From the NCBI RefSeq assembly GCF_042666235.1, contig NZ_JBHTFQ010000004.1:332778-396777 (forward strand): 64,000 nt of DNA, in the 5' to 3' direction. Shown piece by piece: positions 1 through 9,183 of the stretch (the first letter of the stretch is position 1; every line of letters begins with the position of its first letter). The position numbers were made by a program, and so were the translations under genes. Source of the DNA: Halodurantibacterium daqingensis. GTDB taxonomy: Bacteria; Pseudomonadota; Alphaproteobacteria; Rhodobacterales; Rhodobacteraceae. The notes beneath the pieces were generated by a model, which did no database searches, was not told the DNA's origin, and worked only from the letters and a program-made list of their open reading frames with translations.

Positions 1-834
1 CTGTGCGATGCGCTTGACCCTCTCGTTCAGTTCGAACATCCCCGGAAGATCGGGCGACCGGATGGCAAAGCGCAGTTTCGCCTTTGCCTGCACGACATTC
101 GGCGCAACCCCGCCCGCATCCAGGAAGGAATAGTGGATGCGGCTTTCCTGGGGCACATGTTCCCGCAGATACTGGACCCCGGTGCACATCAGTTGCGCCG
201 CATCCAGCGCCGAACGGCCCAGATGAGGCGCGGCTGCGGCATGGCTGGCCCGGCCGGTGAATTCGAAATCCATGCGGGTATTGGCCAGTGACAGGGCCGG
301 CGCCACCTCGTTGAAGCAATGCGGGTGCCATGTGATCGCGACGGCCACGCCGTCAAAGGCGCCTTCGCGCGCCATGAAGGACTTGGCCGCGCCGCCTTCC
401 TCGGCGGGGCAGCCGTAATACCGCACCCGCCCCGGCGTTCCTGTCGCCTCAAGCCAGTCCTTCAGCGCGCAGGCCGCCAGAAGCGCCGCCGAGCCCAGCA
501 GGTTATGCCCGCACCCATGCCCCTGGCCATTGCCCGGCAGCGGACGCGGCTCGGCCACCCCGGCCTCCTGGCTGAGGCCCGGCAGCGCATCGTATTCGCC
601 CAGAAAGGCAATGATCGGGCCGCCCTGCCCGGCCTCTCCGATCACGGCGGTAGGGATGCCAGCCACGTTTTCCGTGATCTGAAAGCCCTTGTCCCTCAGC
701 ATTGCCGTATGTTCGGCCACCGAACGGTATTCGGTATAGCAGATTTCGGGCATCCCCCAGACCCGGTCCGACAGGCCGATAAGGTCAGGGGCGTGCTGAT
801 CGACGCTGCGCCAGATATCGGGTTCGTTCTTCAT
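1..834 (-). CDS. M20-family amidohydrolase, AbgB-like (C-terminus cut by window edge)
   Basis: The frame runs without a stop from an ATG at 834 to base 1, giving 278 residues of a longer protein. The start MKNEPDIWRS and the metal-site motifs GEYDALPG, GHGCGHN, an Glu-Glu pair in PAEEGG and ITWHPH are typical of M20D zinc amidohydrolases. The closest family in memory is AbgB, the p-aminobenzoyl-glutamate hydrolase subunit; related members are aminoacylases or amidohydrolases. The start has a GAGGAG ribosome site that overlaps the stop of the upstream peptidase, so the two are translationally close. It is probably cytoplasmic and forms a peptide/amide salvage operon with the next two genes. 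The exact substrate cannot be told, and no AbgA or AbgT partner is visible inside the window. Confidence 0.85.
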   Translation of the reverse strand, partial: MKNEPDIWRSVDQHAPDLIGLSDRVWGMPEICYTEYRSVAEHTAMLRDKGFQITENVAGIPTAVIGEAGQGGPIIAFLGEYDALPGLSQEAGVAEPRPLPGNGQGHGCGHNLLGSAALLAACALKDWLEATGTPGRVRYYGCPAEEGGAAKSFMAREGAFDGVAVAITWHPHCFNEVAPALSLANTRMDFEFTGRASHAAAAPHLGRSALDAAQLMCTGVQYLREHVPQESRIHYSFLDAGGVAPNVVQAKAKLRFAIRSPDLPGMFELNERVKRIAQ

Positions 835-843
835 GAATGCTCC

Positions 844-2622
844 TCAGAGTTCTTGTGCAAGGAAATCGGCCAGCGCGCCGAACACGCGGCGGATGTTCTC
901 GATCCGCTTGAAACCATGCCCCTCATGCGCGACGCGCAGGAAATCGCAACGCTTGCCCAGGCCGAACATCAGCGCATGGATGATCTCGCTTTCCGACGGC
1001 GGGACGCGGGGATCGCGGTCGGCATGGACCATCATCAGCGGCGCCTGCACCCGCTCGATCCGGTTGACGGGCGAAAGGCGCGCCAGCAAATCGGCCTGCC
1101 TGGAGGGATCGCCATATTCCGCGACGCGGATCATGCGTGCCCAGGGGCCGGTTGCCAGAAGATGGGTCGCGAAATTGCCGATCCCGTAGAAATTGATCCC
1201 GCAGGTCCACAGATCCGGGGTTTCGGTCAGCGCGGCCATGACCATGTACCCCCCGTAGGAACGGCCGAACACGGCGCAGCGGGCGGGATCGACGGTGCCG
1301 CTTTCCGCCAGCAACCGCCGCAGCGCGGTCAGGTCGGCAAGGCTGTCGAGCCGCTTTTCCTGATCGTCGGCGGCATGGTATTTCCGTCCATAGCCGGTCG
1401 AGCCGCGCACGTTCGGTGCCACCACCATAAGACCCTGGGACAGCATCCACTGCACATCAGCGCGCCATTCGGGCCGCCACTGCATTTCCGGTCCGCCATG
1501 GATGATGAACACCGCGGGCCAGCCTGCGGCCGGCCGGGCGCCCTTCGGGGTGTAAAGGAAGTAAGGCACCTCCAGCCCGTCAAAGCTGTCGAAACAGGCG
1601 ATATCGGGCATGATCCCCGCCGGAAGGGGCGCCGGGCCGAACAGGCGTCGGGCCGGGCCGCCGTTCAACGGGATCTCCCAGATCGCAGGGGCAGACACGG
1701 CCGAGGAAATCGTGCAAAGCAGGCTGTTGCCCGCGCCCGGCAGGCTGGGATTGCTGACGACCCCCGGCACCGGCATCTCCAGCGGCCGCACCGCGCCCGA
1801 GGCAAGATCGATCCACACAAGGCGGCTGTAGCCACTGTCATTGACCGCAATCACCGCCCCCTGCTGATCGGGGGCAAGGGCAATGGCATCCAGATCGGAG
1901 CCCGGCGCCTCATGAAGGCAATCCGTCGGCTTTCCGTCGCTATCAAAGCGCCACAGGGCCAGCCGATCGCCGCCATGGTCGCAAATTGCAAGGCCGCCGC
2001 CCGCCTTCAACGGGCGTGCGGCGGTGAACTTCACCCTGTGCGGCGCATCAAGCACAGGGCCGCGACGGCCGGTGGCGATCTCGACCAGTTCCAGCTTCTG
2101 GTCGCTTGCCGCGCCCAGCGTGCGCCGCACCAGCAGACAGCTGGCATCAGCGGTGAAGGCCAGCACCTCCTGATGGCCCGCGCTGTCGCCGACGGCCAGG
2201 ACGCGGCCCGAGCCGAGCTCCATCACGCAAAGATCAAGCTGGTCCTTCTGCCGGGCGTTGGCCGAAAAGGCGATCTGCGTGCCGTCAGGCGAAAACGCGC
2301 CCCACATGTGGGCAGTCATGGGATCGGCCGTCAGCGGCCGCACCTGCCCTGTTTCCACCTCGCAAAGATAAAGCTGCCACCGCTCGTCGCCGCCGCAATC
2401 GGCGGTAAAGACAAGCGCACCGCCGGCCGGGCTCCAGGCAAAGCTGTTCACGGGCTCGGGGTGCCGGGTCAGCTGGCGTTTGCCCGCAGCGTCCCCAAGC
2501 CAGATCTGCGGCATCCCGCTTTCATCATCGATGAAGGCCAGCAGCCCGGTGTCAGGGGCCTGGGCCGGCGCGCGGCACGAGGTGATTTCAAGCAGGGGCT
2601 GGATTGCTGCGGCATCAATCAT
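844..2622 (-). CDS. S9-family prolyl oligopeptidase / acylaminoacyl-peptidase
   Basis: A 592-residue serine peptidase. The first ~350 residues are WD/beta-propeller-like repeats (SPAGGALVF, SPDGTQIAF). The C-terminal alpha/beta hydrolase domain carries the oxyanion motif IIHGGPEMQW, the nucleophile in GRSYGGYM (Ser about 455), an acid in HADRDPRVP (about 537) and the His in HEGHGF (about 569), so the triad is intact. There is no signal peptide, so it is taken as cytoplasmic, cleaving short peptides. Its start overlaps the end of the upstream proline iminopeptidase by 8 nt, and the M20 gene follows 9 nt after its stop, which argues for one peptide-degradation operon. Whether it prefers prolyl bonds or acylated N-termini cannot be read from the sequence. 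Confidence 0.9.
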   Translation of the reverse strand: MIDAAAIQPLLEITSCRAPAQAPDTGLLAFIDDESGMPQIWLGDAAGKRQLTRHPEPVNSFAWSPAGGALVFTADCGGDERWQLYLCEVETGQVRPLTADPMTAHMWGAFSPDGTQIAFSANARQKDQLDLCVMELGSGRVLAVGDSAGHQEVLAFTADASCLLVRRTLGAASDQKLELVEIATGRRGPVLDAPHRVKFTAARPLKAGGGLAICDHGGDRLALWRFDSDGKPTDCLHEAPGSDLDAIALAPDQQGAVIAVNDSGYSRLVWIDLASGAVRPLEMPVPGVVSNPSLPGAGNSLLCTISSAVSAPAIWEIPLNGGPARRLFGPAPLPAGIMPDIACFDSFDGLEVPYFLYTPKGARPAAGWPAVFIIHGGPEMQWRPEWRADVQWMLSQGLMVVAPNVRGSTGYGRKYHAADDQEKRLDSLADLTALRRLLAESGTVDPARCAVFGRSYGGYMVMAALTETPDLWTCGINFYGIGNFATHLLATGPWARMIRVAEYGDPSRQADLLARLSPVNRIERVQAPLMMVHADRDPRVPPSESEIIHALMFGLGKRCDFLRVAHEGHGFKRIENIRRVFGALADFLAQEL

Positions 2623-3592
2623 GTGCGGTCATTCCGATCCGGTCGGCCAGCCGATCCGAGGCCGCGCGAAGCGCCGCCAGCAGGTCGGGCGAACTGGTAT
2701 GGTTGGCAAGGGGGACGATTTCGAAGCGCGCCTCGGGCCAGGCCTTGTGCAGCGCCCAGGCCGAGGCCATGGGCGTCACCATGTCATAGCGCCCCTGGAG
2801 GATCTCGGCCGGGATGTGCCGGATCCGGTCGATGCCCCGCAACAGCGCGCCTTCGGCCAGGAAGGCGCGGTTGATGCAATAATGCGTGAAAAGCCGCGCG
2901 ACGGGCAGGTATTTCTCCGGCGATTCGAGCAGATTTGCCACATGCGCGGCGTCGGGCACCAGCGTCTGGGTATGGGCGGAAAAGCTGCGCAATTCCCAGG
3001 CGGCAGCCAGTGCCACCGAGGCATCCCCGGAGACCAGGCGCCGGTAATAGGCGGTCAGCAGGTCACCGCGTTCGGCCTCGGGAACGAAAGCCGCGAACCG
3101 CTCCCAATGGTCGGGAAAAACCTGGCGGATGCCATGAAACCACCAGGCGATATCGGCGGCACCGCCCAGAAAGATGCCGTGAAGCCGCAGGCCCAGAACC
3201 CGCCCGGGATGGGCCTGGGCATAGGCCAGCCCCAGACAGCTTCCCCACGAGCCCCCGGTGACCATCCAGCGTCGAAATCCGAAATGGGCGCGGATCACCT
3301 CCAGATCGGCAACGAGCGCGGCCGTCGTGTTCCCGTGAATTCCGGCCAAAGGCGTCGAACGCCCGGCACCCCGCTGATCGAACAGGATGATGTCGTGGCG
3401 GGCGGGATCGAAGCCCTGCAGCGCCGTCCGGGACAGGCCGGCCCCCGGGCCGCCATGCAGAACAACCGTCGGCAGCGCGCCCGGTGTGCCGTGACGCTCC
3501 AGATGCAGGTCATGCCCATCCGTGACCGGAAGGCGAAGGCTCGGCACCGCGCTGTCAGTCGCGTCAGGGGAGGATGGGTTGGCATGAGTCAT
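2615..3592 (-). CDS. pip: Proline iminopeptidase, alpha/beta hydrolase (S33)
   Basis: About 325 residues. It has VLHGGPGAGLS (oxyanion/HGGPG motif), DQRGAGRS and the nucleophile motif GGSWGSCLGL, all hallmarks of proline iminopeptidases, which remove N-terminal proline from peptides. The frame continues upstream to a TTG at 3610, but the ATG at 3592 (MTHANPSSPD) is preferred; neither has a strong ribosome site. It is the first gene of a three-gene minus-strand operon with an S9 peptidase and an M20 amidohydrolase, which suggests stepwise peptide breakdown. The family also contains non-peptidase hydrolases, so the substrate is an inference from the GGSWGS and DQRGAGRS motifs. Confidence 0.87.
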   Translation of the reverse strand: MTHANPSSPDATDSAVPSLRLPVTDGHDLHLERHGTPGALPTVVLHGGPGAGLSRTALQGFDPARHDIILFDQRGAGRSTPLAGIHGNTTAALVADLEVIRAHFGFRRWMVTGGSWGSCLGLAYAQAHPGRVLGLRLHGIFLGGAADIAWWFHGIRQVFPDHWERFAAFVPEAERGDLLTAYYRRLVSGDASVALAAAWELRSFSAHTQTLVPDAAHVANLLESPEKYLPVARLFTHYCINRAFLAEGALLRGIDRIRHIPAEILQGRYDMVTPMASAWALHKAWPEARFEIVPLANHTSSPDLLAALRAASDRLADRIGMTAHD

Positions 3593-4063
3593 TCCAAGGT
3601 TGCTAGGCAACCGGGGCAGCCCCTGACAAATGCGTAATTTGCATGGGCTACCCGGTTTCCGGATCGCGGGCGGGCCCGAACCCCCCTCGGCCCTTGATTT
3701 GCAGGCCGCGCACGGACGGGCAGAGCTTTCACTGCGGCCTGCCTGCTGCGCCCTCTGCCCGCCATCCGCGCGCCAGGCTGAAAAAAGCGGCGCTGCGACG
3801 ACGGGATGATCCCGACAGCGCCCCGCTTTCCCGCGTTGCCGAAGCCACGCCCCGGGGTTGATTTCCGCGACAGCTTGCTCTTGTTCCGCCTTGCCATATT
3901 CTTATATTCAAATATAGATCGTTCCTGGAACCGACTCCGACAGATCGGGCACCGGGCTGGGCGTCTGCCAGAAGCGGTTGCCCCCGTCAGCTGTATCGGA
4001 ACGGTTCCGGGAGGAACTGCACGCCTGCGCCGCGAACGGATCGCGGACGGTGGAGGAGGACGA
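3593..4063. other. Divergent intergenic region between peptidase operon and sqr
   Basis: About 470 bases with no supported gene. It must carry the promoters of both the minus-strand peptidase operon and the plus-strand sqr operon. The only strongly AT-rich patch is at 3891-3918 (listed separately). A short dyad GGAAC-G-GTTCC lies at about 3999-4009 in the presumed 5' leader of sqr. Open frames crossing the region show no recognisable protein. Confidence 0.6.
3891..3918 (+). promoter_or_regulatory. Putative sqr promoter overlapped by an AT-rich inverted repeat
   Basis: TTGCCA at 3891-3896 and TATAGA at 3913-3918 are separated by 16 bases and fit a sigma70-type promoter. Between and over them lies ATATT-N10-AATAT (3896-3915), unusual in this GC-rich DNA. 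Sulfide-responsive repressors of the SqrR/BigR type bind AT-rich dyads at sqr promoters in related bacteria, so this is a candidate operator. It leaves a leader of about 140 nt before the sqr ATG. The assignment is by position and composition only. Confidence 0.45.
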
Positions 4064-5413
4064 ATGAGCAGATCTGAAAACCTGAGACCCTCGCGCCGTG
4101 CAGTGCTTGGCATGGCTCTCGCCGGTGCGGCCTGCGCCAGCGTCCGTGCGGCCCCGGCACAGGCCGCGCGGGTTGCGACCTCGGCACGTATCGTGATCAT
4201 CGGCGCCGGTGCCGCCGGAACGGCGCTGGCGAACCGGCTGGTCCAGCGGCTTGAGGGCGCAGAGATCACCCTGATCGACGGACGTGCCGAACATCTTTAT
4301 CAGCCCGGCCTGTCGCTGGTCGCGGCCGGGCTGCGGCCGGCAAGCTATGTCGTCTCGAGAACGACCGACTGGCTGCCCTCCGGCGTGACGCTGATCGCCG
4401 AACCGGCAGTGGCGATCGACGCCGAAACGAAAACCGTTGCTACCGCAAGCGGTCGCAGCCTTGGCTACGATTTCCTGGTGGTGGCGCCGGGTCTCGTGCT
4501 TGACCATGACGCCATCGAGGGGTTCTCGCTCGACATGGTCGGGCGCGACGGGATCGGGGCGCTTTACGCCGGGCCGGATTATGCCGCCCGCACCTGGACG
4601 GCCGTTTCGAAGTTCACCGATGAGGGCGGCATCGCCCTGCTCAGCCGGCCGGCAACCGAAATGAAATGTGCGGGCGCGCCGCTCAAACACGCGTTTCTGG
4701 TCGAGGATATCGCCAGCCGCGGCGGCGCGAAGGGGCGCTACGAGGTGCATTACACCTGTCCGCAACCGGCGCTTTTCTCGGTCCCGATCGTGGCCGAGAA
4801 GGTGCGGATGCTGTTCGAGCAGCGAGGCATCGCAACCCATACCGGTCATACGCTGACCGCGATCGATCCGGGCCGCAAGACGGCCACCTTCACCACCTCT
4901 GCCCCCGATCCCGTGACCGGCGCCGCGATCCAGTCGCAGGTTGAGCTGCCCTATGACTATCTCCACGTCATCCCGCCCCAGCGCGCGCCCGAGGTGATCC
5001 GGCAGTCCGGCCTCAGCTGGGCCGACCGCTGGACCGATCAGGGCTGGGTCGAATGCGACCCGCAAACGCTGCGCCACCGGCGCTATCCGGAGGTCTTTGC
5101 GCTTGGCGACGTGGCCGGTGTGCCCAAGGGCAAGACGGCGGCCTCGGTGAAATGGCAGGTGCCGGTGGTCGAGGACCATCTTGTTGCAGCCATAGAAGGG
5201 CGCGAGGGTAGCCAGAGCTATGACGGCTACACGTCCTGCCCGCTGATCACCCGCGTCGGCCGCGCGATGCTGATCGAGTTCGATTATCACAACAACCTGG
5301 TTCCGTCCTTCCCCGGCCTGATCGCCCCGCTGGAAGAGCTCTGGATCAGCTGGCTGATGAAGGAGGTGGCACTGAAGGCCACCTATAATGCCATGCTGCG
5401 CGGCCAGGCATGA
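4064..5413 (+). CDS. sqr: Sulfide:quinone oxidoreductase, type II-like, Tat-exported
   Basis: The start at 4064 is chosen because GGAGGA lies just upstream and it places a Tat signal at the N-terminus (RR at residues 11-12, then a hydrophobic run ending in APAQA); the frame itself is open further upstream. The 449-residue product begins the mature part with the FAD dinucleotide fold IVIIGAGAAGTALAN. Cys202 in MKCAGAPLK and Cys392 in YTSCPLIT match the redox cysteines of type II (mitochondrial SQOR-like) enzymes, and EFDYHNN follows as in that group. It should oxidise sulfide to zero-valent sulfur and reduce quinone at the membrane. A Tat signal is notable because many SQRs lack a cleavable signal. 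A DUF5368-like membrane protein follows after 13 nt. Confidence 0.9.
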   Translation: MSRSENLRPSRRAVLGMALAGAACASVRAAPAQAARVATSARIVIIGAGAAGTALANRLVQRLEGAEITLIDGRAEHLYQPGLSLVAAGLRPASYVVSRTTDWLPSGVTLIAEPAVAIDAETKTVATASGRSLGYDFLVVAPGLVLDHDAIEGFSLDMVGRDGIGALYAGPDYAARTWTAVSKFTDEGGIALLSRPATEMKCAGAPLKHAFLVEDIASRGGAKGRYEVHYTCPQPALFSVPIVAEKVRMLFEQRGIATHTGHTLTAIDPGRKTATFTTSAPDPVTGAAIQSQVELPYDYLHVIPPQRAPEVIRQSGLSWADRWTDQGWVECDPQTLRHRRYPEVFALGDVAGVPKGKTAASVKWQVPVVEDHLVAAIEGREGSQSYDGYTSCPLITRVGRAMLIEFDYHNNLVPSFPGLIAPLEELWISWLMKEVALKATYNAMLRGQA

Positions 5414-5426
5414 GGGAGAAAACGCC

Positions 5427-5780
5427 ATGAAGGATTTCACGTTCGGCACCCTGATTGCGGTACTTGAGGAAATGTTCGGCGCTGGCCTGTTCTGGACGCT
5501 TGTCGTTCTGGCCGGGCTGATCACCCTTGCCTATCTCTATGTCCTGATCCGCGATCGGGCGGTGTCGATGCGCAAGTTCCTCTGGGCGCAGCTGTCGATG
5601 CCCTTCGGGGCCGTTGCGGCAGTGATCTTCATCCTTGCCATCACCCATTCCGGGCTTCGCGATATCGGCGGGCCGATCGATGTGATCGTGCTGCTGGGGG
5701 TGGCCGTTCTGGGCGCGGTGGGTCTGGCCATCCTGGTCTATACGGCGCAATCGCTGATCCGGCGCAAGCCCGGATCCTGA
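5427..5780 (+). CDS. Small membrane protein next to SQR (DUF5368-like)
   Basis: 117 residues from the ATG at 5427, preceded by GGGAGAAAA. Three or four hydrophobic segments are visible (about residues 18-40, 56-75, 84-107), with a short basic C-terminus IRRKPGS. It resembles the DUF5368 family, small proteins found in Rhodobacterales; this match is from memory and no function is known to me. Because it begins 13 nt after the sqr stop it is very likely co-transcribed. It may anchor or assist the exported SQR at the membrane, but that is inference from position only. Confidence 0.75.
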   Translation: MKDFTFGTLIAVLEEMFGAGLFWTLVVLAGLITLAYLYVLIRDRAVSMRKFLWAQLSMPFGAVAAVIFILAITHSGLRDIGGPIDVIVLLGVAVLGAVGLAILVYTAQSLIRRKPGS

Positions 5781-6109
5781 CGACCGCTCGCGACTCTCCG
5801 ACTGCGCGGATGGCTGTGCGCGCCGCCCTGCTCCCGTTCGTCGCGGAAAGGGTGGCGCGTCTTCGTGCGCGCCCTGCAACGCCCGGTCATGATCTGCCGT
5901 CCTGGCCCCCGGCTGGCAAAGGCCGTCGGGTTGCGGCCCAGGTCGAGGCCGCGGGCCGCACGGGCGCACCGGAATCCTCCCCCTGCGTCCGGCCGCGTCC
6001 CGCGACGGTTGCGGCCTGACCTGCGCGATCTGTCGCGGCGGGACGCAAAGTTAGCCATCGGGATCGCCGCAGGATCGTGTAGGATGACCGCGTGCAGAAG
6101 GAGGCACGC
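5781..6109. other. Intergenic region before ABC efflux operon
   Basis: About 330 bases with no supported gene. It separates the sqr pair from the ABC efflux genes and should contain the efflux promoter. An AAGGAGG ribosome site sits at its end (6098-6104). No hairpin with a T-tract or clear repeat was noticed. Confidence 0.6.
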
Positions 6110-6826
6110 ATGACGGTTGCATCGGACATCGTGATCCGCACAGAGGGGCTCTCGAAAGTCTATCGCAGCGGCAGCGTGGAGGTTCACGCGCTGCGCGGCG
6201 TGGACTTCGAGGCGGCGCGCGGCGAATTCGTCGTGATCCTCGGGCCGTCCGGATCGGGTAAATCGACCTTCCTGAACATCATCGGCGGGCTGGACACCGC
6301 AAGCTCGGGCAGGGCCTGGTTCGGAGACAGCGAACTCACGGCGCTCGGCGAAGCCGGACTGACGCGCTATCGTCGCGATCACGTGGGCTTCGTATTCCAG
6401 TTCTACAATCTGGTGCCCAGCCTGACCGCGCTTGAAAATGTGGCGCTTGTGACCGAGATCGCGCGCGATCCGATGCCCGCGGCCACGGCGCTGGACCTGG
6501 TTGGCCTGTCCGACCGGCGCGATCACTTTCCCGCCCAGTTATCGGGGGGCGAACAACAGCGGGTAGCGATCGCCCGCGCCATCGCCAAGCGGCCCGAGGT
6601 GCTGTTATGCGATGAACCGACCGGGGCACTGGACAGCGCCACCGGCATCCGTGTGCTGGAAGCCCTGACCGAGGTGAACCGAACACTGGGCGCGACCACG
6701 CTGGTCATTACCCATAACGCCGCGATCCGGGCCATTGCCGACCGGGTGATCCGCTTTGCCGACGGGCGCATCGCCGAGCACGAACGCAATGCCGACCGCA
6801 AGCTGCCCTCGGAGGTGGAATGGTGA
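6110..6826 (+). CDS. ABC transporter ATP-binding protein (LolD/MacB/DevA type)
   Basis: 238 residues from the ATG at 6110, five bases after a strong AAGGAGG; a GTG 18 nt earlier lies in frame but precedes that ribosome site. It has Walker A GPSGSGKS, the Q-loop in FVFQFYNLVPSLTALENV, signature LSGGEQQRVAIARA and Walker B VLLCDEPTGALD followed by the H-loop VITHN. The SALTALENV-type Q-loop and the GALD variant of Walker B are characteristic of the MacB/LolD branch that works with FtsX-type permeases rather than importers. Its stop overlaps the permease start. It should drive export or lipid/lipoprotein handling across the inner membrane. Confidence 0.9.
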   Translation: MTVASDIVIRTEGLSKVYRSGSVEVHALRGVDFEAARGEFVVILGPSGSGKSTFLNIIGGLDTASSGRAWFGDSELTALGEAGLTRYRRDHVGFVFQFYNLVPSLTALENVALVTEIARDPMPAATALDLVGLSDRRDHFPAQLSGGEQQRVAIARAIAKRPEVLLCDEPTGALDSATGIRVLEALTEVNRTLGATTLVITHNAAIRAIADRVIRFADGRIAEHERNADRKLPSEVEW

Positions 6827-9180
6827 TCTCGCCCCTGCGCCGGAAGGTCCTGCGCGACCTGCGGCGCCTCTGGGCGCAGGCCCTGGCCATTGCGCTGGTT
6901 CTGGCGGCCGGGGTGGCAACGCTGATCCTGGGCAACGGCGCCCATGACGCGCTGGTCGAAACCCGGGCGCGCTACTATGCCGACAACCGCTTTGCGGATG
7001 TCTTTGCCACCGTGACCCGCGCGCCCGAGGCAATGCTGGCCGATATCGCGGCCATCGACGGCGTGCTGCAGGCCGAGGGCCGGATCGTCAAGCTGGGCCT
7101 GCCGCACCTTCCCGACATGGGCGAACCCGGCACCGTTATGCTGGTATCCCTCCCGGCTACGGGGGGGCTGAATCAACCCTATCTGCGCCAGGGTCGCCTT
7201 CCCGATCCACAGGCCCCGCACGAGGCGCTGATCTCGGAAGGCTTTGCTGCCGCGCACGGGTTGCGCCCCGGCGACGGGCTGAACGTTCTGATGAACGGGC
7301 GTCAGAGGACCTTGCAGATCACCGGCATCGCGCTGTCGCCCGAATTCATCTATGCGATCGGCCCGGGCGAAATGATGCCCGACCCGCGCCGCTTCGGGAT
7401 CCTCTGGCTCCCGCGCAGCGGGCTGGAAAGCGCCTTCGATCTGCGCGGCGCCGTGTCGGACGTGATCGTCAAGCTTGCGCCCGGTGCCAGCGAAACCCGG
7501 GTGATCGACGCGCTTGACCTGCTGCTGCGCCCCTATGGCGGCACCGGAGCCACGGGGCGCGAGGATCAGATCTCGCACGCCTTCCTGAATGCCGAGATCG
7601 ACCAGATCGGCGCCATGGCAAAGGTGTTGCCGCCGGTTTTCCTGCTGGTCGCGGCCATGCTGGTCAACATGACGCTGACGCGGCTGGTGACGCTGGAACG
7701 CGAACAGATCGGGCTGCTCAAGGCAATGGGCTATGGCCGCCGCGCGATCTCGCAGCATTATCTGGAATTCGTGTTCATGATCGCGCTCGTGGGCATCGTG
7801 ATCGGTTGCATGGCCGGTGCCTGGCTGGGGGCGGGGCTGGCGCAGCTTTACGCCCGGTTCTTTTCCTTTCCCTTCCTGCTGTTTTCACGGGATCCACAGA
7901 TTTATGCGACCGCCGCCCTGGTGACACTGGCCTCGGCGGGTCTGGGGGCGCTGCGGGCGGTGCACTCGGTGGCGAAGCTGCCGCCTGCGGTAGCCATGGC
8001 GCCCCCGGCCCCGCCCGATTACCGCCACAGCCGCAGCGGGCTCGCCCGGCGCCTGGGACTGCGGCAGCGCGACGTCATGACCCTGCGCCACCTCGGCCAC
8101 TGGCCGCTGCGCACGGCCTCGTCGGTGCTGGGTGTGGCGATGGCGGTGGCAATCCTGATGGGATCGCTTTGGTCGTTCGGCTCGATCGATCACATGATCG
8201 ACGTGACCTTTTCCCGAGCCGAACGGCATGACGTGCAGATCGTCTTTGCCGCCGCCTCGGCCCCGGCCGCGCTGCAGAATGCACGCGCCCTGCCCGGCGT
8301 CCTCGCGGCCGAGCCGTTCCGCACCGTGCCCGCGCGGATTTCGCACCGCAACCTGTCGCGCCGGATCAGCATCAGCGGCAAGCCGCCCGACGCCCGCCTG
8401 TCGCGCCTTCTGGCGCCTGACCTGCGCCCGATGGAACCGCCAGCGGATGGGCTGATCCTGTCGGATGCTCTGGCCGATCTTCTGCAGGTCCGCCCGGGCG
8501 ACCTTGTCCTGGTCGAGGTGCTGGACGGCAGCGGGCGGGTGGCCGATGTCCGGGTCAGCGGCCTGTCCCTGGGCTATTTCGGGCTGGGCGCGACGATGGA
8601 GCTGGGCGCGCTGGACCGCCTTGTCGGGGGCGGGCCGCGGATTTCCGGAGTGAACCTGCTGGTTGACCCCGCCGAACGCCCGGCCTTCTTTGCAGCGGTG
8701 GCCACCACCCCCCGCACCGGATTTCTGTCGATCGCCGATCTGACGGTAAGCCGGTTCCGCGCAACGATCGCCGAGAATATTGCCATCATGGTGACGGTCT
8801 ATGTGGCGCTGGCCGGGATCATCGCCATCGGCGTGGTCTACAACTTTGCCCGCATCGCCCTGTCGGAACAGGGGCGCGAGCTGGCCAGCCTGCGGGTTCT
8901 GGGCTTCACCCGGTCCGAGGTGTCGGGCATCCTGCTGCGCGAACTGGCCACCGTCGTGGCGCTCGCACAGCCGGTGGGCTGGGCCATCGGCTACCTGCTG
9001 GCGCTGGCCATGGCGGTGGCCTTTTCATCCGACCTTTATCGCGTGCCCTTCGTGATCGGGCCCGCGGTCTATGCCATCTCCAGCCTGGTGGTCATCGCAG
9101 CGGCGCTGCTGTCGGCGCTGCTGGTCCGGCGGCGGATCGACCGGCTGGACATGATCGAAGTGCTCAAGACACGGGAGTGA
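6820..9180 (+). CDS. FtsX/MacB-type ABC permease with duplicated FtsX domains
   Basis: 786 residues. A first membrane helix (residues 20-42) is followed by a periplasmic MacB-like core, an FtsX block of three helices near residues 270-390, a second N-terminal helix near 430-455 (SVLGVAMAVAILMGSLW), a second periplasmic region and a final three-helix FtsX block near 655-775. This duplicated layout fits the 10-TM FtsX-like permeases. The start overlaps the ATPase stop (ATGGTGA), and the adaptor follows after 3 nt, so the three genes form one unit. Substrate is unknown. Confidence 0.87.
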   Translation: MVISPLRRKVLRDLRRLWAQALAIALVLAAGVATLILGNGAHDALVETRARYYADNRFADVFATVTRAPEAMLADIAAIDGVLQAEGRIVKLGLPHLPDMGEPGTVMLVSLPATGGLNQPYLRQGRLPDPQAPHEALISEGFAAAHGLRPGDGLNVLMNGRQRTLQITGIALSPEFIYAIGPGEMMPDPRRFGILWLPRSGLESAFDLRGAVSDVIVKLAPGASETRVIDALDLLLRPYGGTGATGREDQISHAFLNAEIDQIGAMAKVLPPVFLLVAAMLVNMTLTRLVTLEREQIGLLKAMGYGRRAISQHYLEFVFMIALVGIVIGCMAGAWLGAGLAQLYARFFSFPFLLFSRDPQIYATAALVTLASAGLGALRAVHSVAKLPPAVAMAPPAPPDYRHSRSGLARRLGLRQRDVMTLRHLGHWPLRTASSVLGVAMAVAILMGSLWSFGSIDHMIDVTFSRAERHDVQIVFAAASAPAALQNARALPGVLAAEPFRTVPARISHRNLSRRISISGKPPDARLSRLLAPDLRPMEPPADGLILSDALADLLQVRPGDLVLVEVLDGSGRVADVRVSGLSLGYFGLGATMELGALDRLVGGGPRISGVNLLVDPAERPAFFAAVATTPRTGFLSIADLTVSRFRATIAENIAIMVTVYVALAGIIAIGVVYNFARIALSEQGRELASLRVLGFTRSEVSGILLRELATVVALAQPVGWAIGYLLALAMAVAFSSDLYRVPFVIGPAVYAISSLVVIAAALLSALLVRRRIDRLDMIEVLKTRE

Positions 9181-9183
9181 CAG

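Noticed and set aside
319..2874. Open frame of about 850 codons on the plus strand opposite the peptidase genes
   Set aside because: It is antisense to clear S9, M20 and iminopeptidase genes, is rich in Arg, His, Pro and Gln, and has no motif. In GC-rich DNA the complementary frame lacks stops by composition.
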